From NCBI GenBank assembly GCA_009846685.1, contig VWVY01000001.1, positions 248,001 through 312,000 on the forward strand: a stretch of 64,000 bases of DNA, read 5' to 3'. The position numbers and the translations under genes are program-made. Positions 43,045-52,423 of this stretch are shown piece by piece (positions within the stretch are counted from its first letter, which is position 1; the number at the start of each line of letters is the position of its first letter). A model generated the notes under the pieces. The model saw only the letters and a list, made by a program, of their open reading frames with translations. It was not told the DNA's origin and ran no database searches. This stretch comes from Rhizobiales bacterium SYSU XM002 (GTDB taxonomy: Bacteria > Pseudomonadota > Alphaproteobacteria > Rhizobiales > Beijerinckiaceae).

Positions 43045-45018
43045 TTACCAGGTGCCGCGCATGCCGGCGTAGACCGCCCGCCCGGTGGTGCCGTAGTTGC
43101 GCACGTCCTCGTAATAGGAATTGGTGAGGTTCTCGCCGCGCACATAGACGTCGAGATTGTCATTGACCTTGTAGCTCACGAGCGCATCGAGTCGCGCGTA
43201 GGGCGCGAGGCGCTGGGTCTGGTTGGTCGAGCTGAAGCGCTTGCCGACGAGGGTCACCGAGGGCTCGATCGTCCATTTCGGCGCGGGCGTGATCGTGAGC
43301 GATACCTTGCCCGTATGATCGGCACGGCGCGCCAAACGCAGGCCTGTCTTGCGGTCCACCGCCCGCAGGTTGGTGTAGCTGCCGCGCAGCACGAGGTATT
43401 CCGGCCAGAGCACGGCTTCACTCTCGAGTTCGAACCCGCTCGTCTGCGCCCTTGCGATATTCTGGTAGGTGAAGGTGGCGAAATCGAAGTCGATCAGGTT
43501 CTTCATGCGGTTGTAGAAGGCCGTGGCCGAGAATTTGAGGCGGCCATCCAGGAAGCGCTGGTCAAGGCCGATATCACCGCCGAAGCTCTCTTCCGGCTTC
43601 AGGGTCGCCGTGCCGTAAATGGGCGCATAGAGTTGGTAAAGCGTCGGCGCCTTGCCGCCGGTGCCGGCGCTGGCGCGGAGCTTGGTGCCGGTTTCATCGA
43701 GGCGGTAGGCTGCAGTCGCGCGCCAGGTGCGGAAGGTCGCGACGTTGCTGTAGTTGTCGATGCGCGCGCCGAGCGAAAGGTCGAAACGTTCACCGACCGG
43801 CACCTGCCAGAGCGCGAACAGCGCCCTCGAGTTCTGCCCCTTGTCGACGTCCCTTTGCCGCGCGGTCGGCGCGGGGAGGAGCGTCTCGGTGAAGTTCTCC
43901 ACAGTCTCGCGCTCGAGTTTGCCGCCGAGAGTCAGCGAGCCGAAGCGATCCAGGCCAATATTCGCCTGATATTCGACACCGTGGCGCAGGCCGATGTAGT
44001 CGTATTTATCGTAGAACGTGTTCGCCGGCAGCGTGGTGGCGCCATAGGAAATGCTGTCGTATTTCCGGCGCGTGCGGTTCGAGTAAATCACGAGCGATTG
44101 CTTGAGCCGGTTCTCGAAACTGTCGAGTTCGGCGCGCGCGTAGCTCGAATGGAACGCCGTGTTGACCTTGCTTTTCGTATCGGGGAATGAGCCGAACGCC
44201 GCGTCGTATTCCGAGCGGGTAAAGGTACCCATTGTGCCGACCTCGGCGCGGAAGGGGCCACCGGCATCATAACCGATCCGGGCATACCCGCCGTAGCGAT
44301 TCAGGGGATCGTTTTCGAGGTTGGGTCGCGTCGCTTCGATCCGCCGCACGCGATAACCGTAGTTCGAGAATTTGTCGGTGCGCAGCGCGCTGATGGCAAA
44401 GGCGTAACTGATCGCCCCCTGCCTGCCGTGCGCGCTCATATTGCCGAGGACGGTGCCGTACGAACCGCCTTCCACCTGCGCAAAGGTCTGAAGCGGCCCC
44501 TTGCCGCGCTTGGTGATGATGTTGACGACGCCGCCGATCGCGTCGGAGCCATAAAGCGCGCTCTGTGGCCCGCGCAGCACCTCGATACGGTCGATCAAGC
44601 CTGGCGCGACAGTCGCGAAATCGAATTCACCGGAGCCGGAGGAGGGGTCGTTGACGCGGATGCCGTCGATCAGCACCAGCGTCTGCCCGGCATTCGCGCC
44701 GCGCAAGCGGATGGAGGTGGTGCCGCCGGGGCCGCCGGTCTCGGTGATGTCGAGGCCCGGCACGTTGCGCAGGGTCTGGACGAGCGAGGCCTGATTGCCG
44801 GCCCGGATCGTGTCGCCTGGAATGATCGAGATCGCGCTGCCGACGCGCTGAATCGCGGTCGGCGAGCGATTGGCGGTGATCGAGATCACGAGTTCGCCGA
44901 ACCTGCGGCCGGGTTCGACCGCTTCGGGCGCAGCATTCTGGGCCAGAACAGGAGAGATGTGGAAATAAGCGGAAAAGGCGCCTGCCGTCAGGGCAAGCGC
45001 GCGCAAGGCGCGAGACAT
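43045..45018 (-). CDS. btuB: TonB-dependent outer-membrane vitamin B12 receptor
   Basis: A 657-residue TonB-dependent receptor. A signal peptide (about 1-28, ending VLA-Q) precedes the plug domain (about 45-170), with VQTLRNVPGLDITETGGPGG, IRLRGANAGQTLVLIDG and YGSDAIGGVVNIIT. The 22-strand barrel fills the rest and ends in the aromatic terminus MRGTW. The early TonB-box-like segment is ELVISITA. ATG 45018 has GGGAGGATAAC just upstream. A cobalamin riboswitch directly upstream indicates B12 as ligand and repression by B12. Confidence 0.95.
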   Translation of the reverse strand: MSRALRALALTAGAFSAYFHISPVLAQNAAPEAVEPGRRFGELVISITANRSPTAIQRVGSAISIIPGDTIRAGNQASLVQTLRNVPGLDITETGGPGGTTSIRLRGANAGQTLVLIDGIRVNDPSSGSGEFDFATVAPGLIDRIEVLRGPQSALYGSDAIGGVVNIITKRGKGPLQTFAQVEGGSYGTVLGNMSAHGRQGAISYAFAISALRTDKFSNYGYRVRRIEATRPNLENDPLNRYGGYARIGYDAGGPFRAEVGTMGTFTRSEYDAAFGSFPDTKSKVNTAFHSSYARAELDSFENRLKQSLVIYSNRTRRKYDSISYGATTLPANTFYDKYDYIGLRHGVEYQANIGLDRFGSLTLGGKLERETVENFTETLLPAPTARQRDVDKGQNSRALFALWQVPVGERFDLSLGARIDNYSNVATFRTWRATAAYRLDETGTKLRASAGTGGKAPTLYQLYAPIYGTATLKPEESFGGDIGLDQRFLDGRLKFSATAFYNRMKNLIDFDFATFTYQNIARAQTSGFELESEAVLWPEYLVLRGSYTNLRAVDRKTGLRLARRADHTGKVSLTITPAPKWTIEPSVTLVGKRFSSTNQTQRLAPYARLDALVSYKVNDNLDVYVRGENLTNSYYEDVRNYGTTGRAVYAGMRGTW

Positions 45019-45054
45019 GTTATCCTCCCTTCGGCCCACCGCCGAAGTCTAGGG

Positions 45055-45247
45055 GTTGCACATGCTGACGGCCGGTCTCCTGGCTCGCGGGTCGTCGCAC
45101 CTCCCGTCCTTCCCAGCAGCCCTTAAGGGAGCCAGTGGATGATTGGAGAGGCACTCTCCGCCTACAGTTGCGGGGGCAGCCGCGGCTTGGGAGGGCGAAC
45201 CCTCCGAACCGCATTCCCGTTTCACCTCCCTCGCGGAAGGCACCGAA
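45055..45247 (-). ncRNA. Cobalamin (AdoCbl) riboswitch
   Basis: On the minus strand the leader of btuB contains the cobalamin riboswitch landmarks: a 5' GGTGCC followed by GAGGGAGGTGAAACGGGAA, then the CGCAACTGTAGGCGGAGAG-type B12 box core, GCCACTGG in its expected variant (CCACTGGCTCCC), and the closing GACGACCCGCGAGCCAGGAG segment. The overall length is about 190 bases. It ends about 35 bases before the btuB start, consistent with control of translation initiation. The exact edges are approximate. Confidence 0.93.
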
Positions 45248-45327
45248 AGCAATTTTTAACAATCACACCCCGTCGGACTTGGCAAGCGCCTAGCCGCTAA
45301 TCCTCAAGGACGAGACGTTGCACATAA

Positions 45328-45339
45328 CTAACATGTTAG
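45328..45339. promoter_or_regulatory. Palindrome CTAACATGTTAG before the aldolase-GntR operon
   Basis: A perfect 12-base palindrome about 50 bases before the DapA-family gene. Its ACATGT centre is the sort of site GntR-family dimers bind. The GntR encoded second in the operon is the obvious candidate (autoregulation). Confidence 0.5.
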
Positions 45340-45390
45340 ATTGACAATCAGTCTGTGCAGCGTCAGGTTTGCGGCATTGGAGATCTCCCG

Positions 45391-46275
45391 ATGAACCGGA
45401 CCGGCCTGAACTGCGCCCTTTCCACGCCCTTCGACGGGAAGGGAGCGGTCGATATCCCGCGCCTTGTGTCACACGCGCGTTGGGTGCTCGATCAGGGCGC
45501 CAATGGCGTCACCCTGTTCGGAACCACCGGTGAAGGCGCCTCGATCGCGATCGGCGAGCGCTATGCAATGCTCGGCGCGCTTGCCGGGGCGGGGCTGGAT
45601 CTGAAACAGCGGGTGATTGCCGGTGTTTCCGCTGCCTCGGAGGCAGATTGCCTCGCCCAGTGCCGCGCGGCCTTCGAGATGGACTGTCGCGGCCTGCTGC
45701 TCGCGCCACCGTTCTATTTCTCCGGCGTGAGCGACGAGGCGCTGTTCCGCTTCTTCGCCGGGCTGTTCGAAAAGCTCGGCGGGCAATTGAGGGACGTGCT
45801 GCTCTACCACATCCCCGGCATGACCCGCGTGCCGCTTTCCATCGAGTTCACGCGCCGGCTCGCGGATGCCTTTCCCGGCGTGATTGCCGGCGTCAAGGAC
45901 AGCGCGGGCGACTGGGCTATGACCTCGCGCCGGCTCGCTGAGCTTTCGGACATGCAGATCCTGATCGGTGACGAGCGCCAGTTGGCGCGCGCTGTGGCGG
46001 CGGGCGGCGCGGGCTCGATCTGCGGTCTCGCCAATGTTGCACCCGATCTCCTCCTGCCGCTCGCGAACGAGGGCAAGGACGATCTCCGCGTCCACCGGAT
46101 GGTCGATGCCATCCTGCAATTTTCCTTTATGCCCGCGATCAAGGCGCTAATCTCCGAACGGCTGGGCGATCCGGACTGGCGCGTCATGCGGGCGCCCCTG
46201 GATGCGCTTTCGGCGGACGAGGCGCGGGGACTCGCAAAGGTGCTTGCCGATATCCGCCTCGCCAGGGCTGCCTAG
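45391..46275 (+). CDS. DapA-family aldolase/dehydratase (possible KDG-type aldolase)
   Basis: A 294-residue class I aldolase of the DHDPS/NAL family. The Schiff-base Lys is in GVIAGVKDSAGDW (about residue 168), the Tyr in DVLLYHIPGMT (about 140), and the phosphate/carboxylate loop is GTTGEGAS (about 46-53). ATG 45391 is preferred over the upstream codon at 45355. Members catalyse pyruvate-releasing reactions on 2-keto-3-deoxy sugar acids, or dehydrations, as well as DapA chemistry. The divergent Tct transporter and the nearby uronate genes point to a sugar-acid substrate such as KDG, but the reaction is not certain. Confidence 0.87.
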   Translation: MNRTGLNCALSTPFDGKGAVDIPRLVSHARWVLDQGANGVTLFGTTGEGASIAIGERYAMLGALAGAGLDLKQRVIAGVSAASEADCLAQCRAAFEMDCRGLLLAPPFYFSGVSDEALFRFFAGLFEKLGGQLRDVLLYHIPGMTRVPLSIEFTRRLADAFPGVIAGVKDSAGDWAMTSRRLAELSDMQILIGDERQLARAVAAGGAGSICGLANVAPDLLLPLANEGKDDLRVHRMVDAILQFSFMPAIKALISERLGDPDWRVMRAPLDALSADEARGLAKVLADIRLARAA

Positions 46276-46293
46276 GAGAGGGAAGGGCCGATC

Positions 46294-46980
46294 ATGCGGC
46301 AGGAAACATCGAAGCTGCGGGACCGGGCCTATTCTTCCTTCACCGAGCGGTTACTTGCGCGCGAGATCCGTCCGGGGCAATTCGTCTCGCAACGCGAGCT
46401 TGTCGAGATTACCGGCATGCCGCTTGGCGCGATCCGCGAGTTGATCCCGAGACTTGAGGCGGAGGGGCTTATCTCCACCGTCCCCCAACGAGGGTTGCAG
46501 GTGGCGCACGTCGATCTCAACCTGATCCGCAATGCATTCCAGTTCCGCCTGTTCATTGAGCGGGAGGCGACCGCGCTTTACGCACGTCACGCAAGTGATG
46601 CCGCCATCGCCGCGCTCAAGAAAGCGCATCTCGACATCATCGCCCGCGCCGAGGCCGGTGAGCGCGAAAGCCTTATCGAGGATGCCGAGGCGACCGATCG
46701 CACGCTGCACGAGGCGATCGTCGAGCACCTCGACAACGACATCGTGTCGAAGGCCTATTGGGTCAACTGGATCAAGATCAAGCTGATCCGCCAGAGCGAG
46801 ACGCGCCTTTACGTCGATCTCGTGATCCCCGTCATGCGCGACCATCTCAAGGTGATCGAGGCGCTCGAACGACGCGATGCCGAGGGCGCGGCAGCTGCGA
46901 TCTGCGAGCACATCCTTCAGGCGCGCAACCGCGCCATCAGCATCGAAGGAAACTATCCGCCAACCCCGGCGAAAAGGTGA
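46294..46980 (+). CDS. GntR-family regulator (FCD type), aldolase operon
   Basis: A 228-residue regulator with a GntR winged HTH (LLAREIRPGQFVSQRELVEITGMPLGAIREL in two short blocks) and a C-terminal helical FCD domain (IEREATALYARHAS, ATDRTLHEAIVEHL, RLYVDLVIPVMRDHLKVIEALERRD as short blocks). It follows the aldolase by 18 bases with GGAGAGGG upstream of the ATG. It likely controls its own operon through the CTAACATGTTAG site and perhaps the convergent Tct operon. Confidence 0.9.
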   Translation: MRQETSKLRDRAYSSFTERLLAREIRPGQFVSQRELVEITGMPLGAIRELIPRLEAEGLISTVPQRGLQVAHVDLNLIRNAFQFRLFIEREATALYARHASDAAIAALKKAHLDIIARAEAGERESLIEDAEATDRTLHEAIVEHLDNDIVSKAYWVNWIKIKLIRQSETRLYVDLVIPVMRDHLKVIEALERRDAEGAAAAICEHILQARNRAISIEGNYPPTPAKR

Positions 46981-47002
46981 GGCCGCGGACCGTCGCCCTC
47001 GA

Positions 47003-48499
47003 TCAGGCGGGCGAGAGGGCGGCGCGGTAACGCTTCATCCAGGCGATCAGCGGCCAGAACAGCGCGAGGAAGGTGAAGAAGGCAAGGAACGCCGCAATCG
47101 GCCGCGACAGGAATGGCAGGATCGACCCATCCGACTTGATCAGCGAGGTCACGAAATTCTGCTCCACCATCGTGCCCATGACGATGCCGAGCACCATCGC
47201 CGCGACCGGGTAGCCGTTCTCCTCCATGACGTATCCGAGGATGCCGAACGCTGCGACGACCAGCACGGCGAAGAGGTTGTTGCCCGCCGCGCCGAACGCG
47301 CCGACCGCACAGAACACCATGATGATCGGCATGATTAGCGAGCGCGGCGCCTTCAGCACGTATTTCGAGACGCGGATCAGCATGATGCCGAGCGGAATCA
47401 TGATGATATTGGCAATGATGAAGACGAGATAGAGCGCATACATGCTCGACGCCTTCTCGGTGAAGAGCGTCGGGCCGGGGTTGAGCCCCTTCATGTAGAG
47501 CACGCCGATGGCAATGGCCGTGATCGTATCGCCAGGGATGCCGAACAGCAGCGCCGGAATCCAGCCGCCGGCCAGCGCGGCGTTGTTCGAGGCACCGGCT
47601 TCGACCAATCCTTCCGGGTGACCCGTGCCGAATTTTTCCGGCTCCTTGGAGAAGCGTTTGGAGAGCGAATAGGAAACCCACGCAGCCATGTCCGCGCCGG
47701 CGCCGGGAAGCGCGCCGATCAGCGTGCCGACGATGTTGCCGCGGATCTGCTGCTTCGGGTATTTTTTCGTCAACTCGATCTGACCCTTGAGGATCGACCC
47801 CAGCTTCCGCTCCGGAATCTCCGGGGGTTCCTTCTGCGTCAGCGCCCGCATCACCTCCGCCAGCGCGAAGACGCCGACGAGCGCGGCGATGACGTCGATG
47901 CCGCCGAGAAGATCGGTCAGGCCAAAGGTGAAGCGCGGTGTGCCGGCCGGGTTCTCGATGCCGATGCAGGATACGAGCAGGCCGATCAGCATCGCCGCCA
48001 ACGCCTTCACAGGGGAGGAGCGGGCTACCAGCGTCGCGCACATCAACCCGAGGATCGCGAGCCAGAAATACTCGAAGGTGGAGAACGACAGCGCGATTTC
48101 CGCCAGCGCCGGCGCGATCAGCACCAGCGCGATGGTGCCGACGATGCCGCCGAGCGCGGAGAACCACAGGCAGATGCCGAGCGCGGTTTCGGCCTGCCCC
48201 TTCAAGGTCATGCGGTAGGCTTCGTCGGTATACGCGGCGGAAGCGGGCGTGCCGGGAATACGCATCAGGCATCCGGGGATATCGCCGGAGAAGATCGCCA
48301 TCGCCGAGGATGCGATGATGGTCGCAATCGCGGCGATCGGAGAGAGGTAAAAGGTCACCGGGACAAGGAGCGCGGTCGCCATCGTCGCGGTCAGGCCGGG
48401 CAGGGCGCCGATGATGAGGCCGTAAATCGCCGAGGCGAACATGGCGATCAGCACATCGGGCGCGAACACCATCGAAAAGGCGGCAAGGAAGTTGTTCAT
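47003..48499 (-). CDS. Tripartite tricarboxylate transporter large permease (TctA)
   Basis: A 498-residue inner-membrane permease with about 12 helices. TctA blocks are unmistakable: GALPGLTATMATALLVPVTFYL, FSGDIPGCLMRIPGTPASAAYT, LIGALPGAGADMAAWVSY and NAALAGGWIPALLFGIPGD. The duplicated G-x-LPG motifs are a family hallmark. It is third in an operon after TctC- and TctB-type genes on the minus strand. The substrate class is organic acids; here the neighbouring uronate genes suggest a sugar-derived acid. Confidence 0.95.
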   Translation of the reverse strand: MNNFLAAFSMVFAPDVLIAMFASAIYGLIIGALPGLTATMATALLVPVTFYLSPIAAIATIIASSAMAIFSGDIPGCLMRIPGTPASAAYTDEAYRMTLKGQAETALGICLWFSALGGIVGTIALVLIAPALAEIALSFSTFEYFWLAILGLMCATLVARSSPVKALAAMLIGLLVSCIGIENPAGTPRFTFGLTDLLGGIDVIAALVGVFALAEVMRALTQKEPPEIPERKLGSILKGQIELTKKYPKQQIRGNIVGTLIGALPGAGADMAAWVSYSLSKRFSKEPEKFGTGHPEGLVEAGASNNAALAGGWIPALLFGIPGDTITAIAIGVLYMKGLNPGPTLFTEKASSMYALYLVFIIANIIMIPLGIMLIRVSKYVLKAPRSLIMPIIMVFCAVGAFGAAGNNLFAVLVVAAFGILGYVMEENGYPVAAMVLGIVMGTMVEQNFVTSLIKSDGSILPFLSRPIAAFLAFFTFLALFWPLIAWMKRYRAALSPA

Positions 48500-48509
48500 C
48501 GCACAGGCC

Positions 48510-49004
48510 TCACCAGGGCATCGGCACGAGGCCGGGGGGGAGCGGCACGCGAAGGAGCTTGACGAACATCACCTGAATGACGATGGCCCCGACGATTGCG
48601 ACAGGCAAGATCAACCGCCGGTTGGCGCCCAGCGCGAAGGCCAGCACCGCAATCATGATCGTGGCAATCGGAATGAAACCGATCCGCTCCGAGGTGAGAT
48701 AGTAAAACACCATCAGCGCCGGCGGCAGAAACGCGTACCACCGCCGTTTGCGGGCGTAGGTCTCGGCCTCGTGATCGGGGCCGCCGAATTTCTCGATCTC
48801 GGCCTCTGCAGCATCCTCGAAGCTGCGCCCGATGCGGAAGGCGATCAACAAGCCGACGACCAGCAGCCCGGCGCCTACGACCATCGGGAACACGTTCGGG
48901 CCGACCTGCTGGCCGGGAACCGGCGGAAGCCGCGAACCACCATAGAATGCCGCAATGCCAAGCAGCGCGAGAACAACGCCGGTGATCCGGTCGGACAATT
49001 TCAT
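48510..49004 (-). CDS. Tripartite tricarboxylate transporter small permease (TctB)
   Basis: A 164-residue membrane protein with about four helices, the TctB subunit. It opens with DRITGVVLALLGIAAFYGGS, typical of the family, has a charged mid-loop (AEAEIEKFGGPDHEAETYARKRR) and ends in hydrophobic helices. It is 10 bases ahead of the large-permease gene and follows the binding-protein gene after a hairpin. Confidence 0.9.
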   Translation of the reverse strand: MKLSDRITGVVLALLGIAAFYGGSRLPPVPGQQVGPNVFPMVVGAGLLVVGLLIAFRIGRSFEDAAEAEIEKFGGPDHEAETYARKRRWYAFLPPALMVFYYLTSERIGFIPIATIMIAVLAFALGANRRLILPVAIVGAIVIQVMFVKLLRVPLPPGLVPMPW

Positions 49005-49037
49005 CGCAGGGAACTTTCGGCCATGCTGGGAAAGGAG

Positions 49038-49065
49038 GCCCCGGCGGGAGGAGACACGCCGGGGC
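49038..49065 (-). terminator. Hairpin between Tct binding-protein and small-permease genes
   Basis: A perfect 9-base stem, GCCCCGGCG (49038-49046) with CGCCGGGGC (49057-49065), lies just after the TctC-type gene. On the minus strand it is followed by a pyrimidine stretch with only three consecutive T residues, so it is either a weak attenuator or an mRNA 3'-end protector. Confidence 0.5.
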
Positions 49066-49077
49066 GCGAAGACAGGC

Positions 49078-50070
49078 TCAGCTCTTCTTGGAGAGCCCGG
49101 CTGCCTTCATGGCCGAAGCCATCTTCTGGTCGCCGTCCGCCATGAAGGAGGCGAAACCGGCCGGATCCGCGAACTTCACACCGAACCCGCGTGACGCCAT
49201 GAAATCCTTGAACTCCTTGGAGTCATAGGCTGCCTTCAGAGCCGCGACGAGCTTCGTCTGAATATCGGCCGGCAGGCCCTTCGGCGCGGCGATGCCGCGC
49301 CAGGCGCCAACCGAATACTTAATCCCGAGCGTCTCGTTGAGCGTCGGCACGTCCTTGAACTGCGGGTTGCGCGCATCGGACATCAGCGCGAGCGCACGCG
49401 CCTTGCCCGCGTCGATCATCGCACGCGCTTCGGGGATGGAGCAGGTGCAGAGATCGAGCCCGCCCGCAGCGAGGTCCTGCATCGCCGGCGCCGCGCCGTT
49501 CGAGGGCACCCAAGCGACGTGGTTGGGCGCAAGACCCATCGCCTGCAGCCAGCCAACGAGCGCGAGATGCCAGATGCCACCCTGACCGGTGCCCGAGGCC
49601 TTGAACTTGCCGGCCGGCGCCGCCTTGATCGCGTCCGCGAGCTCCTTGATGGTCTTGTAGGGTGAGCTTGCGTTGACCGTGACGCCGGGCGGATCCTCGT
49701 TCATCAGCGCGAGCGGGGTATAGCTCGTCGGATTGAGTTCGGTGAGGCCCTGATGATGCATCATGGTGATCTCGACCGTAATCATGCCGATCGTGTAGCC
49801 ATCGGGCGCAGCAGTCGCGATCGCGGAATGGCCGACGACGCCCGAGCCGCCTGTGCGGTTCACGACCGAAAACGGCTGCTTGAGTTCGCGCTCAAGGATC
49901 GAGGCGACGATCCGCGCGGTCTGGTCCGTGCCGCCGCCTGCGCCCCAGGGGCAGACGACAGTGACGGGGCGCGAGGGCCACGCCTGTGCTTCGGCCGGGC
50001 TCAGCCCGAGCCCGACAGCGCCGGCGGCAGCGCCGGCAGCAAGAATTTGGCGACGAGACAGATGGTCCAT
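49078..50070 (-). CDS. Tripartite tricarboxylate transporter binding protein (TctC/Bug family), Tat-type signal
   Basis: A 330-residue periplasmic binding protein. The signal carries SRRQILAAGAAAGAVGL, a twin-arginine pattern. The mature protein starts WPSRPVTVVCPWGAGGGTDQTARI, the classical Bug-family opening, with VNRTGGSGVVGHSAIATAAPDG after it. ATG 50070 has GGAGGAACTC directly upstream. The carboxylate-binding loop layout is normal. The gene is downstream of a palindrome at 50185 and shares orientation with uxaC-kduD-kduI. Confidence 0.94.
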   Translation of the reverse strand: MDHLSRRQILAAGAAAGAVGLGLSPAEAQAWPSRPVTVVCPWGAGGGTDQTARIVASILERELKQPFSVVNRTGGSGVVGHSAIATAAPDGYTIGMITVEITMMHHQGLTELNPTSYTPLALMNEDPPGVTVNASSPYKTIKELADAIKAAPAGKFKASGTGQGGIWHLALVGWLQAMGLAPNHVAWVPSNGAAPAMQDLAAGGLDLCTCSIPEARAMIDAGKARALALMSDARNPQFKDVPTLNETLGIKYSVGAWRGIAAPKGLPADIQTKLVAALKAAYDSKEFKDFMASRGFGVKFADPAGFASFMADGDQKMASAMKAAGLSKKS

Positions 50071-50184
50071 GAGTTCCTCCTCTGGATAGGGCCGCACCGC
50101 CTCTCGATGGGCGGATCAGGCCGTCTTCTGCGTTTCTTCCCGGAACGGCCCGGTTGACCGGGCTCATCTTCTGAGACGTTAAAT

Positions 50185-50199
50185 TGAATACTGCATTCA
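50185..50199. promoter_or_regulatory. Palindrome TGAAT-ACTGC-ATTCA upstream of the Tct operon
   Basis: Perfect 5-base arms flank a 5-base centre in an AT-richer stretch between uxaC and the TctC-type gene. It is a candidate operator for one of the nearby GntR regulators. Confidence 0.42.
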
Positions 50200-50237
50200 G
50201 GCGGCGGGGTGTCAACCGGCCGCCTGCGCACCGGATG

Positions 50238-51638
50238 TCACAGGCGATAGGCCTCCTTGGCGAGGCGATAGGCGAGGTCGTAGGCGAGTTCGTGCGCCTC
50301 GTCCTCGTCGAGGCGATGGGCGACAACACGGCTCGCGAGGAACGCGCAATCGACGCGTCGCGCGACATCATGCCGGGCGGGAATCGAGGGGAACGCGCGA
50401 GTATCGTCGTTGAAACCGACCGTGTTGTAGAAGCCCGCTGTCTCCGTCGTCAGATCGCGGAAACGCCACATGCCATCCGGCGCGTCGAAGAACCACCACG
50501 CCGGCCCGAGCTTGAGGCAGGGGTAATGCCCGGCGAGCGGTGCGAGTTCGCGGCTGTAAACCGTCTCGTCGAGCGTGAAGAGAATGATCGCGAGGCGCGG
50601 ATCGGTGCCGAACTGGTCGAGCAGCGGTTTCAGGGCTTTCACATAGTCCGTGCGCTGCGGAATGTCCGCGCCCATGTCGCGCCCGAAGCTCTCCATGATG
50701 CCGGCGTTGTGGTTGCGGAACGAGCCGGGGTGGATCTGGAGCACCAGCCCGTCCTCAATGCTCATGCGCGCCATCTCGGTCAGCATCTGCGCACGGAAGG
50801 CTTCGGCATCGGCGGCGCTGACCGGCCCGGTGATAACCCGGGCGTAGAGCGCGGCGGCGTCCTCCGGCGAGAGAATGCCGGTCGCGGCGGTCGGGTGGCC
50901 GTGATCGGAAGAGGTGCAGCCGAAGGTCTTGAAATAGGCCCGGCGTTGGCGATGCGCTGCGAGATAGCCATCCCAAGTGTCGGTATCGCAGCCCGAAATC
51001 CGCGCCAGCGCGGCAATATTTTCGCGGAACCCCTTGAATTCGGGATCGACCACCGCATCCGGGCGATAGGCGGGCACGACGCGGCCCTTCCAACCCGACT
51101 CGCGGATCATCCGGTGCCATTTGAGATCGTCGAGCGCGCCGTCGGTGGTGGAGATCACCTCGATCTTCATGCGCTCGAACATCGCGCGGGGGCGGAAAGC
51201 ATCGGTCTTCAGCGCGGCGTCGATCACGTCGTAGAAACGGTCGGCATTGCCGGCGTTGAGCCGGTCAGTCAGGCCGAACAGCGTCTCGAAGGCATGGTCG
51301 AGCCACATGCGGGTAGGGGTCGCCCGGAAGAGGTGGTAGTTCGCCGCGAACAGCCGCCAGATCTTGCGCGGATCGGTCTCGACCGGCCCGCCGTCGAGCC
51401 GGGGAATGCCGAGCTTTTCCAGTGCAATGCCCTGCGAATAGAGCATCCGGAAGATGTAATGGTCAGGAATGACGAACAAGCTCGCAGGGTTCGCGAACGG
51501 CTCGTTCTCGGCATACCAGCGCGGGTCTGTGTGCCCGTGCGGCGAGATGATCGGTAGATCCTTGACCCCCGTATAGAGCCGGCGTGCGATATCGCGCGTC
51601 GTTGGATCGGCGGGGAAGAGGCGGTCTGGATGCAGCAT
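50238..51638 (-). CDS. uxaC: Glucuronate (uronate) isomerase
   Basis: A 466-residue UxaC of the amidohydrolase-like superfamily. It converts D-glucuronate to D-fructuronate and D-galacturonate to D-tagaturonate. The HTD-type metal site is LPIISPHGHTDPRW (about residues 24-37); VISTTDGALDDLKWHRMI and QIHPGSFRNHN are typical, as is the C-terminal RVVAHRLDEDEAHELAYDLA. ATG 51638 gives the usual length; longer in-frame starts invade kduD. It is downstream of kduI and kduD in one unit. Confidence 0.96.
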   Translation of the reverse strand: MLHPDRLFPADPTTRDIARRLYTGVKDLPIISPHGHTDPRWYAENEPFANPASLFVIPDHYIFRMLYSQGIALEKLGIPRLDGGPVETDPRKIWRLFAANYHLFRATPTRMWLDHAFETLFGLTDRLNAGNADRFYDVIDAALKTDAFRPRAMFERMKIEVISTTDGALDDLKWHRMIRESGWKGRVVPAYRPDAVVDPEFKGFRENIAALARISGCDTDTWDGYLAAHRQRRAYFKTFGCTSSDHGHPTAATGILSPEDAAALYARVITGPVSAADAEAFRAQMLTEMARMSIEDGLVLQIHPGSFRNHNAGIMESFGRDMGADIPQRTDYVKALKPLLDQFGTDPRLAIILFTLDETVYSRELAPLAGHYPCLKLGPAWWFFDAPDGMWRFRDLTTETAGFYNTVGFNDDTRAFPSIPARHDVARRVDCAFLASRVVAHRLDEDEAHELAYDLAYRLAKEAYRL

Positions 51639-51652
51639 CAAAAGTCTCTTGT

Positions 51653-52414
51653 TCAACGGGCGAGCCAACCGCCATCCACCGGCAGCACGGTGCCGTGGAT
51701 GTAGCGGGCGGCGTCGGAAGCAAGGAAAACGGCGGCGCCGGCGAGGTCCGCCGGGTCGCCCCAATGGCCGGCCGGAATGCGGGCCAGGATCGCGGCATTG
51801 CGATCGGAATCCGCACGCAGAGCCTCGGTGTTGTTGGTCACGAAATAGCCGGGTGCAATGGCATTGACGTTGATGCCCTTGCCAGCCCATTCGCAGGCGA
51901 GAAGTCGGGTCAGCCCCGCCAGCCCGCTTTTTGACGCTGTGTAGGAAGCGATGCGCACTCCGCCCTGGAACGAGAGCAGGGAAGCGATGTTGATGATCTT
52001 GCCGCTGCCGCGCGGAACCATATGCCGCCCCGCAGCCTGACTGAGGAAAAAAGCGGACTTGAGATTGGTGTCGATAACCGCGTCCCAGTCTGCCTCAGTG
52101 AAGTCGAGCGCGTCCGCGCGGCGAATGATCCCCGCGTTGTTGACGAGAATATCGAGCGAGCCGCCCCAGCTAATTGCATCCGCAACGACGCCCGTGAGCG
52201 GGGCGGTTGTCGAGAGGTCGGCGCGGATCTCGTGAACCGACGTGCCGGTCGGCGCGAGTTTGGCTCGCGTTTCATCCATAGAGGATCGTCCGACCAGAAC
52301 GATCTTTGCTCCTGCCTCTGCCAGCCCGAGCGCTATCGCCTGGCCGATGCCGGTATTCGCGCCGGTGACTATCGCCACCCTGCCGTCGAGCCGGAACGGA
52401 TTGCCTCCCGCCAT
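51653..52414 (-). CDS. kduD: 2-dehydro-3-deoxy-D-gluconate 5-dehydrogenase (SDR)
   Basis: A 253-residue SDR closely matching KduD. The start NPFRLDGRVAIVTGANTGIGQ carries the Rossmann GxxxGxG, NNAGIIRR precedes the catalytic Ser in INIASLLSFQGG, and YTASKSG gives the Tyr/Lys pair. KduD reduces 2,5-diketo-3-deoxygluconate to KDG in pectin/uronate breakdown. It lies 9 bases after kduI and 14 bases ahead of uxaC, so the three form an operon. Confidence 0.93.
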   Translation of the reverse strand: MAGGNPFRLDGRVAIVTGANTGIGQAIALGLAEAGAKIVLVGRSSMDETRAKLAPTGTSVHEIRADLSTTAPLTGVVADAISWGGSLDILVNNAGIIRRADALDFTEADWDAVIDTNLKSAFFLSQAAGRHMVPRGSGKIINIASLLSFQGGVRIASYTASKSGLAGLTRLLACEWAGKGINVNAIAPGYFVTNNTEALRADSDRNAAILARIPAGHWGDPADLAGAAVFLASDAARYIHGTVLPVDGGWLAR

Positions 52415-52423
52415 CTTCCAACC